Assembly (NCBI GenBank): GCA_022706085.1
Contig: JAKJDF010000011.1
Coordinates: forward strand, 1-64,000
Length of the DNA stretch: 64,000 bases
Source of the DNA: Candidatus Latescibacterota bacterium
Lineage (GTDB): Bacteria > Latescibacterota > MWCZ01
Reading direction: 5' to 3'
Shown: positions 32,331-40,287 of the stretch, piece by piece
Layout: each line of letters opens with the position of its first letter
Position numbering within the stretch: the first letter of the stretch is position 1
Translations under genes and position numbers: made by a program
The notes under the pieces: model-generated
What the model saw: the letters and a program-made list of their open reading frames with translations, nothing else
Told to the model about the DNA's origin: nothing
The model's database searches: none

Positions 32331-33935
32331 ATGCAGATTTACGCGCCGTTCACGGTTGATGGCGTTCCACCCCTCGGCACCTACGGAACCGGTTCGCTCG
32401 CAGAGCTCGCGGAGCTGAAAGAATGTCGCATGAACCTGATTCTGGGGGCGCATGCGCAGGTTGATCTGAGCACGCCGGAAGGGAGGTTCTGCCGCGAGAA
32501 CGGTATCAAAGTCATGTACCACCTGACGCAGCATCTGTACGGCAACCCGCAGCTCGCGGAAGCGATAGACGCGGCGCAGACTACCATCCCGTTGGCCCGC
32601 GTACCGCAGGCTCGGCGTGATTCGCACCTCATCGAAATCGAAGGTGAACGCATCCGCTACCGGGAGATGACGGATTCGGCGCTTGTGGGCTGCGAACGGG
32701 GCGTTGACGGCACTGCCGCGGCGCCTCATCACAGGGGCATCATCCTCTTCTGGCCGGAGCCGCTGGAGGCGGAAGTAGCGCGGGTGAAGGACTCCCCGAA
32801 CCTGTGGGGTTATTATGTGCTGGACGACAGCCCCGGCGACTCCATCTCTGCCCTGCGGGGAATGTATCGCGCCATCAAACGTGTGGACACGGCAGCGCAT
32901 CCGGTCTGCGCGGGGTACGGCGGGGCTGCCGCCATTCACAATTTCGGACCCGGCGTGTGCGACATGATGCTCATTTACTTCTACCCGTGCATGGAAGGCG
33001 GGTACGTCAGGTCGTTCGTCACTCAGGAAACGCAGTGGCTGCTCAGCCGGGCGCGGGAACGCGTCCCCGGCATTCCGTTTATCGGTGTCTACCAGGGGTT
33101 CTGGGGCATCGCCGGGTATCCGGACATCCCCGTTACCCCGCATCAGCTTCGCGAGCAGATGGAGGATTTTGTCCGGGACGGGGCGGCGGGCCTCGTGGCA
33201 TTCACCGCCCGGTCGAAGGCACGTGGCGACTCATTTGACGGATGGAATGCGCGGGCGGACCTGCGCGAGGAAATGCGCAGAATCAACGACGAAATCCGCG
33301 CCACTGGAGGGCTCACGGTGCCGCCGGAGCCGCCGGAACTTGCCAGCCTTCGAATCCAGCCCGTCGGTTTCTGGGAAAGGCCCCTTCCGATTCCCGGCCT
33401 CGTCACGGCGTGGCACGTAATCGGGCCGTTCAAGGATGTCGAAAAGAAGATGCTGGAGGCGGCGTTTCCCCCGGAGCGCGAAATCAACCTTGACGCGACG
33501 TACGACACCGCGAAAGGGCCGCTTCGGTGGCAGGTCTTTTCGCACGAGGATGTCTACCAGCTCAATGGTGTCCTGGGCGGCGATCCGATTTACCCCGAGG
33601 AATGGCAACAGGAACTGATGAACGTAACCGCCTACCTGACCTGCACGGTGACAAGCCCCCGCGAGCAGGAAGTTGTGCTTCGCGTCGGCAGCGACGACGA
33701 CGCAATCCTGTGGATCAACGGCCGCGAGGTCTGGCGACACGACGGCGAGCGGGGCATCCTGCGCGATCAGGATACCGCGCGGGTAACAATTGCGAAGGGA
33801 CGGAACGTGTTCCTGATGAAGCTGTACAATCGCCGCGATATGTGGGGCGCGTCGCTCCGAATCACCGATGAAGCCGGGCGGGCGATTGACGGTGTAACGA
33901 TCAGTCCCGCGTCGGCTGACGTCATCCCGGCGTGA
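32331..33935 (+). CDS. Barrel protein with C-terminal jelly-roll module
   Basis: 534 residues, not in a family I can name. Residues 1-320 look like a TIM barrel of glycosidase type (YAPFTVDGVPPLGTYGTGSL, WGYYVLDDSPGDSISALRG, MMLIYFYPCMEGGYV, IGVYQGFWG, GLVAFTARS), with the acidic pair LDDSPGD as catalytic candidate. Residues 380-534 are a sugar-binding-like jelly roll (VVLRVGSDDDAILWINGREV, KGRNVFLMKLYNRRDMWGAS) that also ends the DUF4838 protein at 40288. The start MQIYAPF at 32331 has an AAGGA site nine bases away. It lies 34 bases after the GH36 gene. Probably glycan-active, substrate unknown. Confidence 0.75.
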   Translation: MQIYAPFTVDGVPPLGTYGTGSLAELAELKECRMNLILGAHAQVDLSTPEGRFCRENGIKVMYHLTQHLYGNPQLAEAIDAAQTTIPLARVPQARRDSHLIEIEGERIRYREMTDSALVGCERGVDGTAAAPHHRGIILFWPEPLEAEVARVKDSPNLWGYYVLDDSPGDSISALRGMYRAIKRVDTAAHPVCAGYGGAAAIHNFGPGVCDMMLIYFYPCMEGGYVRSFVTQETQWLLSRARERVPGIPFIGVYQGFWGIAGYPDIPVTPHQLREQMEDFVRDGAAGLVAFTARSKARGDSFDGWNARADLREEMRRINDEIRATGGLTVPPEPPELASLRIQPVGFWERPLPIPGLVTAWHVIGPFKDVEKKMLEAAFPPEREINLDATYDTAKGPLRWQVFSHEDVYQLNGVLGGDPIYPEEWQQELMNVTAYLTCTVTSPREQEVVLRVGSDDDAILWINGREVWRHDGERGILRDQDTARVTIAKGRNVFLMKLYNRRDMWGASLRITDEAGRAIDGVTISPASADVIPA

Positions 33936-33968
33936 GCAGGTCCGGCACGTGAAAAGGAGGATTGGCCG

Positions 33969-34703
33969 ATGCCAGCCACTGATTTCACCAACTCCTACAT
34001 GACGTTCACCGTGCCAAACGGCGAAAACACCGCCCGCATCCAGCTCGACGCCCTTTGCCGGGTTACCGAAGCGGGGTCGACACGGGAAGCCGTGCTGATC
34101 ACTCCGTGCAAATCGGAACTCATGTACGGCCAGACGAAGCTGTTTCAGGACCCGAACTACGACTTCTGCGGCATATGGTCACGGGACGAGTATCTGATCC
34201 TGCGCACGTACGTGGAACACCTCCGTGACCGGGACCGTGAGGCGGAATCGGGCCCCAATCTCCCGCGGTTCGACGAGGTTCGCATCGATATCCGCACCTT
34301 CCCGAAAGCCGACCGCCTCGCAACCCCCGGCGAAGTGGTGGACGCCACACTGGAAAACCGGCATATCGTTGCCCGCACCAGGGTTCTAGACGCGGACGGG
34401 GCGCGCATCGCCGAAATCGAGTATCCCGTGAAAACGATGAACATCATGCAGGCGAAGCGCTGGTTTCAGGTGGATACGGGCCCGGTCATCATCCCTGTGT
34501 GGGCGTACGGCGGCGCCGCCCGGGGCAGCCGCTTCGTGGAGCAGTTCGCCATGGCGTTTGTCTGTTTCAACGTGATGGAAGGCTACACCGAATTCGTCCT
34601 GCGCGAGCCGACACGTATTCCGGGGAACAGAACGGCGCTGGTATGGCATTACAGCCGCATCGTGAACGTGCAGGCAACGCACGAGTTCTGGTCCGTCGGG
34701 TAA
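33969..34703 (+). CDS. Unknown protein in the alpha-galactosidase cluster
   Basis: 244 residues. I do not recognise the family. The sequence is mixed alpha/beta without signal peptide, membrane segments or a clear catalytic motif. Notable strings are LITPCKSELMYGQTKLFQDPNYDF, GIWSRDEYLILRTYVEHLRD and WAYGGAARGSRFVEQFAMAFV. An excellent AAGGAGG site lies nine bases before the ATG at 33969, and GC-rich codon use matches the neighbours, so the gene is real. It lies 33 bases after the barrel protein and is in the same transcript as the GH36 gene. Confidence 0.72.
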   Translation: MPATDFTNSYMTFTVPNGENTARIQLDALCRVTEAGSTREAVLITPCKSELMYGQTKLFQDPNYDFCGIWSRDEYLILRTYVEHLRDRDREAESGPNLPRFDEVRIDIRTFPKADRLATPGEVVDATLENRHIVARTRVLDADGARIAEIEYPVKTMNIMQAKRWFQVDTGPVIIPVWAYGGAARGSRFVEQFAMAFVCFNVMEGYTEFVLREPTRIPGNRTALVWHYSRIVNVQATHEFWSVG

Positions 34704-34720
34704 GGTCGAGCCGTTGGGCG

Positions 34721-34937
34721 AGCGTCTCGCCGACGCCGCGTCTCCGCACGACGACCCGATTCCGTCATTCCCGCGAAGGCGTGGTTCTGGAGGTGCACGC
34801 GCGCAACGCCAGTGTGGGCGTCGTACCCGCAGCGAGAAGAACGAGCATTTCGTCACAACCGACCTCAAGCGTCTCGCCGGTGGCGCGTGTCCGCACGACG
34901 ACCTGATTCCGTCATTCCCGCGAAGGCGGGAATCCAG
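34721..34937. repeat. Directly repeated 70-base unit ending in TTCCCGC hairpins
   Basis: Copies at 34721-34790 and 34868-34937 share GCGTCTCGCC, CCGCACGACGACC and GATTCCGTCATTCCCGCGAA. Each ends in a copy of the GTCATTCCCGC...GGGAATCCAG hairpin repeat (34763-34790, degenerate, and 34910-34937). This fills the gap before the UroD-like gene. Confidence 0.8.
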
Positions 34938-34982
34938 AAAAACGCCTCCCATGAGGAACCTCGTCAGGCAGGAGTAACTCGA

Positions 34983-36092
34983 ATGCCCGTACGCTTTGAC
35001 AACGCCCGGTGGGAAAGAGTCCGCTGTCTGTACCGCGACTGGTGGGCAGGCAAGATGGACCGCCCGCTCTTTCACATCGCGGTGAGCGGGTACGACCCGG
35101 GCCGCCCGGAACCAGCGCTCCGCCGGCACCCGCTCGAGCCCTGCGCCGACCTTTCCATTCCGGCGGAGGAGGTGGCGGACGCGTGGGACTGGGAGGTATC
35201 CCGCTGGGAGTGGCTGGGTGACGCGTTCCCCATCGCCTGGCCGAATCTCGGCCCCGGCGTGCTGGCAGCCATGCTGGGCGCGCAGTTGCACGCAACTCCA
35301 GAAACCATCTGGTACGAACCTCCCCCGGAATGGGGCCCTTCTGGCAGGCCGATTGAGGAGATCGACCTTTCCTGGAACCCGGAAAACCAGTGGGTGCGGC
35401 GTTGCAAGGATTTGATACGGGCCGCAACGACGCGCTGGAACGGACTGGTGCAGATCGGCATGACGGACCTCGGCGGCACGCTGGATGTGCTGTCAAGCTT
35501 CCGACCCGGCACCGGCCTCCTGTTCGATCTTCTGGACAAACCGGAGGAAGTCCGGCGCCTGACCTGGCGCATTCATGACCTCTGGTTCCGCGCGTTTGAC
35601 CATTTCAACGACATCCTGCAGCCAGCAAACCCGGGATACACGTGCTGGACGCCTATTTTCTCCGAGACTCCATACTACCTGCTCCAGTGCGACTTCTGTT
35701 ACATGATCGGCCCGAAGATGTTCCGGGAGTTCGTCATGCCCGAGCTTGCGGCGTCATGCAGGCGCCTCGACCACGCGTTCTACCACCTCGACGGCCCGGG
35801 TGAACTGCCCCACCTCGACGCGATGCTGGAGATTGCGGAATTGAAGGGTTTCCAGTGGGTTCCGCCGCCGGTCGGCCCGATGCACGACGGGTGGCCTGAT
35901 GTGTACCGCAGAATCCACGAGGCGGGGAAGTTCATCCAGCTCGAGCACCGCCGTACGGACGACGGCAGGTGGCACATAGACGTCATTTCCGAGCAGATCG
36001 GCAGCACGGAACGCCTTATCGTAATGGGGCGGTCGGACATCTCGGAGGAGGAGGAAGTCCACCGGCTCCTAAAGCGGTACGGAGCCGAATAA
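34983..36092 (+). CDS. Uroporphyrinogen-decarboxylase-like protein (MtaA/CmuA superfamily)
   Basis: 369 residues related to the UroD/corrinoid methyltransferase superfamily barrel. Typical segments are WAGKMDRPLFHIAVSGYDPG, DLGGTLDVLSSFRPGTGLLFDL, LLQCDFCYMIGPKMFREFVMPEL, AFYHLDGPGELPHLDAMLEI and GFQWVPPPVGPMHDGWPDVY. The N-terminal substrate arginines of true haem-pathway UroD are not obvious, so a methyl-transfer or sugar-acid role is more likely than haem synthesis. The start MPVRFDN at 34983 has an AGGAG site nine bases upstream. It is the last gene of the GH36 cluster but is separated by repeats. A second UroD-like gene lies at 60855. Confidence 0.82.
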   Translation: MPVRFDNARWERVRCLYRDWWAGKMDRPLFHIAVSGYDPGRPEPALRRHPLEPCADLSIPAEEVADAWDWEVSRWEWLGDAFPIAWPNLGPGVLAAMLGAQLHATPETIWYEPPPEWGPSGRPIEEIDLSWNPENQWVRRCKDLIRAATTRWNGLVQIGMTDLGGTLDVLSSFRPGTGLLFDLLDKPEEVRRLTWRIHDLWFRAFDHFNDILQPANPGYTCWTPIFSETPYYLLQCDFCYMIGPKMFREFVMPELAASCRRLDHAFYHLDGPGELPHLDAMLEIAELKGFQWVPPPVGPMHDGWPDVYRRIHEAGKFIQLEHRRTDDGRWHIDVISEQIGSTERLIVMGRSDISEEEEVHRLLKRYGAE

Positions 36093-36150
36093 GGGGGTTT
36101 CGTCTACCGCCGGCCTCACCCGTGCGGGTCCGCATCTGTCGCGCGCCCGG

Positions 36151-36342
36151 CTGGATTCCCGCCTTCGCGGGAATGACGCGTCCAGTGAGGGGGTGCCCGG
36201 CCAGGGCTCCTGCGGGATGCCTGCGCTACGCGAATCTGCAGCGGCCCCACCGGCGGACGCAGGGGCGAAGGTGGACGGGAGGATGGCGCTTCCGGCGCTC
36301 CGACACAAAGCCTCCGTCATTCCCGCGAAGGCGGGTATCCAG
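36151..36342. repeat. Two inverted copies of the TTCCCGC hairpin repeat
   Basis: A copy at 36151-36178 reads CTGGATTCCCGCC... and one at 36315-36342 reads in the opposite direction. They frame the gap between the convergent UroD-like and aldolase genes. Either could end transcripts from both sides, though no T-runs are present. Nothing else is visible in 36093-36372. Confidence 0.8.
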
Positions 36343-36372
36343 AGCGTGAGGCAGCACCCTTTGTCTGCCGTA

Positions 36373-37440
36373 CTACCTCAGCCACTCATCGAGGTGATCT
36401 CTGACGAACTCATCGTCCGTCAGATGCGGGAACAGGCGGTAGATGCGGTCAATTTCCTTCGCCTGACCGGGCGAAAGCGTTTCGTTCGGGTCCAGGCACC
36501 ACGTACCCGCGAGAAGCCCCTGCCTCCTCAACACCTCATGCACGCCCGCGATGACACCGGCGTACCCGTTGGCCGCGTCAAACACCGCTGCGTTCGCCTC
36601 CGTTACCTGCGCCGCGAGGGTCAGTACATCGCGCGGAATAGTATCGAGGGTGGAGAGTTTGTGGGCCACTTCCAGCAGGTGAACCGCCCGCTTCGTCCAC
36701 ACCGCCCAGTGTCCGAGAAGACCACCGACGAATCGCGCCGTGGTCATCCCTCCGGACGGGGTGGCAACACGGAAGGGGGTGAGCAGGTCAACCAGAATGT
36801 TGTCATCATTTCCGGTGTAGAGCGCGATTTCGTGCAGCCGCCCCGATCCGGCGACGCCCTTGACCACATCCAGTGTGTGATACCGGTTGAAGGGCGCTAC
36901 TTTGACCGCCACCACGCCGGGGATTTCGGCGAAACGCGCCCAGAATCTCTGCCCCAGCGGCCGGCCGCCGACTGCGGGCTGGAGGTAGAAGCCCATGATC
37001 GGCATCACGTCGGCAATGGCGCGGCAGTGGGTAATGAGGGTGTCGTCACTCGCGCGGCGGAACGCGGCGAGACTTACCAGTGCAATGTCGTACCCCAGAC
37101 GCTGTGCGAGGGCCGCCTCGGAAAGCGCCTGATCCGTCCGCCCGACGACGCCGGCGATCTTGATGATGGGTTCGTCACGGCCCTGCTGTGCCCTCGCTGC
37201 CTCTTCGGCAGCCAGCGTGAGCACCGGCTCAAGAAGGCCGATTTTCGGCTTGCGGATGGCGAACTGCGTGGTGTGCACGGCAACGGCTAGCCCGCCGGCT
37301 CCGGCGGCCAGATAGTACCGGCTGAGTGCTCTCTGACGCCGCTCGTCGAGCCGGCGGTCTCTTGTCAGCGCAAGCGGATGCGCCGGGATGGCGATCCCGT
37401 GCCGGAGTACTGCGCTTGCCTGCATGGAAAGCTTCGTCAT
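36373..37440 (-). CDS. Dihydrodipicolinate synthase/N-acetylneuraminate lyase-like aldolase
   Basis: 355 residues of the class I (Schiff-base) DHDPS/NAL barrel superfamily. Family-like segments are GIAIPAHPLALTRDRRLDERR, GAGGLAVAVHTTQFAIR, YDIALVSLAAFRRASDDTLI, PIMGFYLQPAVGGRPL and the Lys in GVVAVKVAPFNRYHTLD, which fits the Schiff-base position. Retro-aldol cleavage of a 2-keto acid to pyruvate is the usual reaction. The substrate is unknown. Its ATG overlaps the previous stop by four bases (ATGA), so translation is coupled. It is the last gene of the eight-gene operon starting at 46348. Confidence 0.83.
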   Translation of the reverse strand: MTKLSMQASAVLRHGIAIPAHPLALTRDRRLDERRQRALSRYYLAAGAGGLAVAVHTTQFAIRKPKIGLLEPVLTLAAEEAARAQQGRDEPIIKIAGVVGRTDQALSEAALAQRLGYDIALVSLAAFRRASDDTLITHCRAIADVMPIMGFYLQPAVGGRPLGQRFWARFAEIPGVVAVKVAPFNRYHTLDVVKGVAGSGRLHEIALYTGNDDNILVDLLTPFRVATPSGGMTTARFVGGLLGHWAVWTKRAVHLLEVAHKLSTLDTIPRDVLTLAAQVTEANAAVFDAANGYAGVIAGVHEVLRRQGLLAGTWCLDPNETLSPGQAKEIDRIYRLFPHLTDDEFVRDHLDEWLR

Positions 37441-38384
37441 TTTCGCCTCACCATCTCGATGGGGTTGTCATGCATGATAACCTGCAGCTCCGCGTCGCTG
37501 ATCCCCGCATTCCTCAGCCTGGGCAGCACACCCGTGTGAAGATACCCATACGAGGTGCGATCAGGGTTATCCCAGGTGAATCTCCCGACGGTCCAGCGAC
37601 TTTCCAGAGTAAGCGCAAAATCTATGCTGATCAGTATTTTGTCGATATGCCCGGCGTCTATCAGCACCCTTACAAGGCGCCTCGCCTCTTCCTGATCCAT
37701 GTGATAGGGAAAGTCCCAGTTTGTCATGACGAGCCGCACGCCGCGTTCGGCGAGCCACAGGAACTCCGATTCAGACGTATTCATGTCGGCATGCGCGATA
37801 TAGATCCGGGAAGGATTCACGCCGGATCCGGTCAATACGTCGAAAACGGCCCGTCGTGAGCAGGTTGCGTGAACATGCACCGCCGCCCCGGTGCGGCAAT
37901 GCGCGTACGCGCACGCGGTCAGCGCCTTTTCCTCGTTGGCGCCGACCTCCCCGTCCACCGCGGCCTTGAGAAATGTCGGACGCGCGCCGGTTTCCCCTAT
38001 TCCGCGCTCGAACTCGGCGCAGAATCGCTCGCCAATCTGCGCCGCCGTTTCCTCCATCGCCCATCGCGGCCAGTTCCGGGAAACGTACAAGCCCGTGCTC
38101 AGGAAGATGTGCACGCCCGTGGCCTGGGAAACCGATCGTGCCAGCCTCACATACGCGTCATCCCGTCCGATCCCAATGGGTGTCGGGTCAGCGAAGCCGT
38201 TCACGCCGTACCCGCGTACCTCCTGAAGCATCCTGACGATGTCGCGACGTGCGTACTCCAGATTGCCCGGGTAATCCCCGATGGACTCCCCGGCGAACTC
38301 GCGCATGCAAATGAGAAGGTGCTCGTGCGGATACACCCATTCCAGGTCTTCGGGGCTTATCTGGTCGAGAACGGTGTCAATCAT
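37437..38384 (-). CDS. Phosphotriesterase-family metal-dependent hydrolase (lactonase-like)
   Basis: 315 residues of the PTE-like amidohydrolase barrel. All metal ligands are visible: His20 and His22 in PHEHLL, the carbamylated Lys140 in PTFLKAAVDG, His172 in VHVHAT, His198 in YIAHAD and the Asp in ISIDFAL. Members hydrolyse lactones or phosphoesters. In a sugar-acid operon a lactonase is the likeliest role, by inference. The ATG at 38384 is chosen because the family start (TVLDQISPEDL) follows directly. Its ribosome site is weak. It lies 32 bases after the epimerase gene and overlaps the aldolase gene. Confidence 0.88.
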   Translation of the reverse strand: MIDTVLDQISPEDLEWVYPHEHLLICMREFAGESIGDYPGNLEYARRDIVRMLQEVRGYGVNGFADPTPIGIGRDDAYVRLARSVSQATGVHIFLSTGLYVSRNWPRWAMEETAAQIGERFCAEFERGIGETGARPTFLKAAVDGEVGANEEKALTACAYAHCRTGAAVHVHATCSRRAVFDVLTGSGVNPSRIYIAHADMNTSESEFLWLAERGVRLVMTNWDFPYHMDQEEARRLVRVLIDAGHIDKILISIDFALTLESRWTVGRFTWDNPDRTSYGYLHTGVLPRLRNAGISDAELQVIMHDNPIEMVRRK

Positions 38385-38416
38385 CCCGCATACCGGATTT
38401 CTTTGTGAAACGGGGC

Positions 38417-39454
38417 TCAAAACTTCCCGTCCCGCGTTTCGAAGTGCGTCGGTTTGTTCAGCGTCGGGCCGCCGATTTTTACCCAGTGAGCCGTCCACTC
38501 GATAATTTGCTGCGCCGGCACGCGCGGGTACCCGAACCGCCGGAAACAAAACCCCGCGTTGGAAAGGAGCGCCGTGGGTGCTTCCTCGCCCGAATACGTC
38601 ACTTCCATACCAAGAAGATCGCCGAACTGCCGGGCGACACGCCGGACGGACAGCGTTTCCGGCCCCGTGAGATTCAGCACCGCCGGAGGGGAACCGGCAA
38701 TTTCCAGCGCACGGATCACGATGCTGTTTGCGTCGCCCTGCCAGATGCAGTTGAAATTGCCTGTGGCAAGGTCAACCGGCTCGCCCGCGTGCACCTTCTG
38801 CGCGATATCCAGCAGCACGCCGTATCGCAATTCGGCGGCATAGTTGAGGCGCACCAGAGTCAGCGGACTGCCCGTTTTCTCCGTCCAGTACGAGAAGATC
38901 CGCTCCCTTCCAAGGCAGGACTGCGCGTATTCGCCCACCGGGCCCACGGGGTCGGTTTCCCTGCTTCCCCCGCCCATCACCGGTGTCAGGGGATACACGT
39001 TCCCCGTGGAAAGAGCCACAATTCGCGCCCCTGCGAAGTGCTGCGCCACCATGCCGGGGAGGTAGGTGTTCATTGCCCACGTGAGGTTCTCTGCACCGGT
39101 GGAGCCGAACTTCATGCCGACGAGGTAGATCACCGTATCGGCCTTCGGCAGGGCGGCCAGTCGGGCGGGGTCGAGCAGGTCACATGGTATCGTCTCCACC
39201 CCGCGGGTGTGCAGTCTCTCGCGCAACCCCGGGCCGGAAAACCGCGATACGCCGATTACGCGTGCCGGGGAGCCCGCAGCGTCCAGTGCACGGCGCAGGA
39301 GAATCGCCAGCGTCGGCCCCATTTTGCCGCCCACGCCCAGCACCATGACGTCCCCCGAAATTCCCCGTACGCTCTCCACGAGCTCCGGCGAAGGGATGGT
39401 CAACAGTTCATCCAGCGCGGGTTCGTTCTCGATCAGCTCTGGTAGCGTGTTCAC
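38417..39454 (-). CDS. NAD-dependent epimerase/dehydratase family protein
   Basis: 345 residues, extended-SDR type. The nucleotide-binding site is shifted inward, VMVLGVGGKMGPTLAILL (about 36-53), after an N-terminal helix. The SDR landmarks VIYLVGMKFG and VALSTGNVYP follow, with YAQSCLGRER standing where YxxxK is expected. The catalytic Lys is replaced (YAQSC), so classical redox chemistry is doubtful. Substrate unknown. It begins 10 bases after the FAH gene and sits mid-operon, with an FAH hydrolase before it and a lactonase-like gene after it, which supports a role on a sugar or sugar acid. Confidence 0.83.
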   Translation of the reverse strand: MNTLPELIENEPALDELLTIPSPELVESVRGISGDVMVLGVGGKMGPTLAILLRRALDAAGSPARVIGVSRFSGPGLRERLHTRGVETIPCDLLDPARLAALPKADTVIYLVGMKFGSTGAENLTWAMNTYLPGMVAQHFAGARIVALSTGNVYPLTPVMGGGSRETDPVGPVGEYAQSCLGRERIFSYWTEKTGSPLTLVRLNYAAELRYGVLLDIAQKVHAGEPVDLATGNFNCIWQGDANSIVIRALEIAGSPPAVLNLTGPETLSVRRVARQFGDLLGMEVTYSGEEAPTALLSNAGFCFRRFGYPRVPAQQIIEWTAHWVKIGGPTLNKPTHFETRDGKF

Positions 39455-39464
39455 GCCTCTCCTC

Positions 39465-40223
39465 CTACGCGTTCGCCACGGGGTTTTTCAATACGCCGAT
39501 ACCCTCGATTTCCACCTCCACGGTGTCGCCGGCTTTCATCGGGCCGATGCCGGGAGGCGTTCCCGTGAACACCACATCTCCCGGAACCAGCGTCACGTAC
39601 CGGGTTACGTGCTCAATCAGACGTTGCACCGGAAAGATCATCTGACTGGTATGGGAATCCTGTTTCACCACCCCGTTCAACCGCGTCTGGATGCGAACGT
39701 TATGGGGGTCAATCTCATCGGTGACGACGGGCCCGATCGGGCCGTACGTGTCACACCCCTTGGACCGCGTCCACTGGGAGTCGGATTTCTGGTAATCGCG
39801 GTCCGACACGTCGTTTCCGCAGGTGTACCCGAGGATGAACTCGTGCGCTTTCTCCGCCGGCACGGCGTGCGCGCGTTTCCGGATTACCACCACCAGTTCG
39901 GCCTCGTAGTCGTTGCGGTGTTCCGGAACGACGAGGCGGATGGGGTCCCCCGGCCCGATGATGCACCCCGGAGTTTTCAGGAACAGGAACGGCTCCTCCG
40001 GGATCGGCATATTGGATTCCTTCGCGTGATCGGCGTAGTTCAGCCCGATCGCCATCACGGTGCGCGGCACCACCGGAGCAAGCAACCGCACCTCCGACAG
40101 CCGCACTTTCTCCCCGGTGAGTCGGGCGTTCTGGAGGAATGAGCGGTCAAGCAGGCGGACAGTCTTGCCGGAAAGAGCCCCATAACCGACCTTCCCGCCC
40201 CTCGTAAACCGAACGTATCTCAT
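39465..40223 (-). CDS. Fumarylacetoacetate-hydrolase-family protein
   Basis: 252 residues of the FAH fold, which hydrolyses, decarboxylates or dehydrates 2-keto acids with Mg2+ or Ca2+. Landmarks: AIGLNYADHAKESNMPIPEEP, FLKTPGCIIGPGDPI, metal-binding Glu residues in YEAELVVVI and Asp in GNDVSDRDYQ, then VFTGTPPGIGPM. The start MRYVRFTRGG at 40223 has an AAAGGA site. An in-frame ATG 15 codons upstream is less likely. In a sugar-acid operon the likely substrate is a 2-keto-3-deoxy acid (by analogy to dehydratase-type FAH members), which is inference. Confidence 0.92.
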   Translation of the reverse strand: MRYVRFTRGGKVGYGALSGKTVRLLDRSFLQNARLTGEKVRLSEVRLLAPVVPRTVMAIGLNYADHAKESNMPIPEEPFLFLKTPGCIIGPGDPIRLVVPEHRNDYEAELVVVIRKRAHAVPAEKAHEFILGYTCGNDVSDRDYQKSDSQWTRSKGCDTYGPIGPVVTDEIDPHNVRIQTRLNGVVKQDSHTSQMIFPVQRLIEHVTRYVTLVPGDVVFTGTPPGIGPMKAGDTVEVEIEGIGVLKNPVANA

Positions 40224-40287
40224 GGAGTCCTTTCTCATCATGCGTGTGGAAAACCGCGCTGGGGGCACAGATTCTGGTGGTCGGCGT

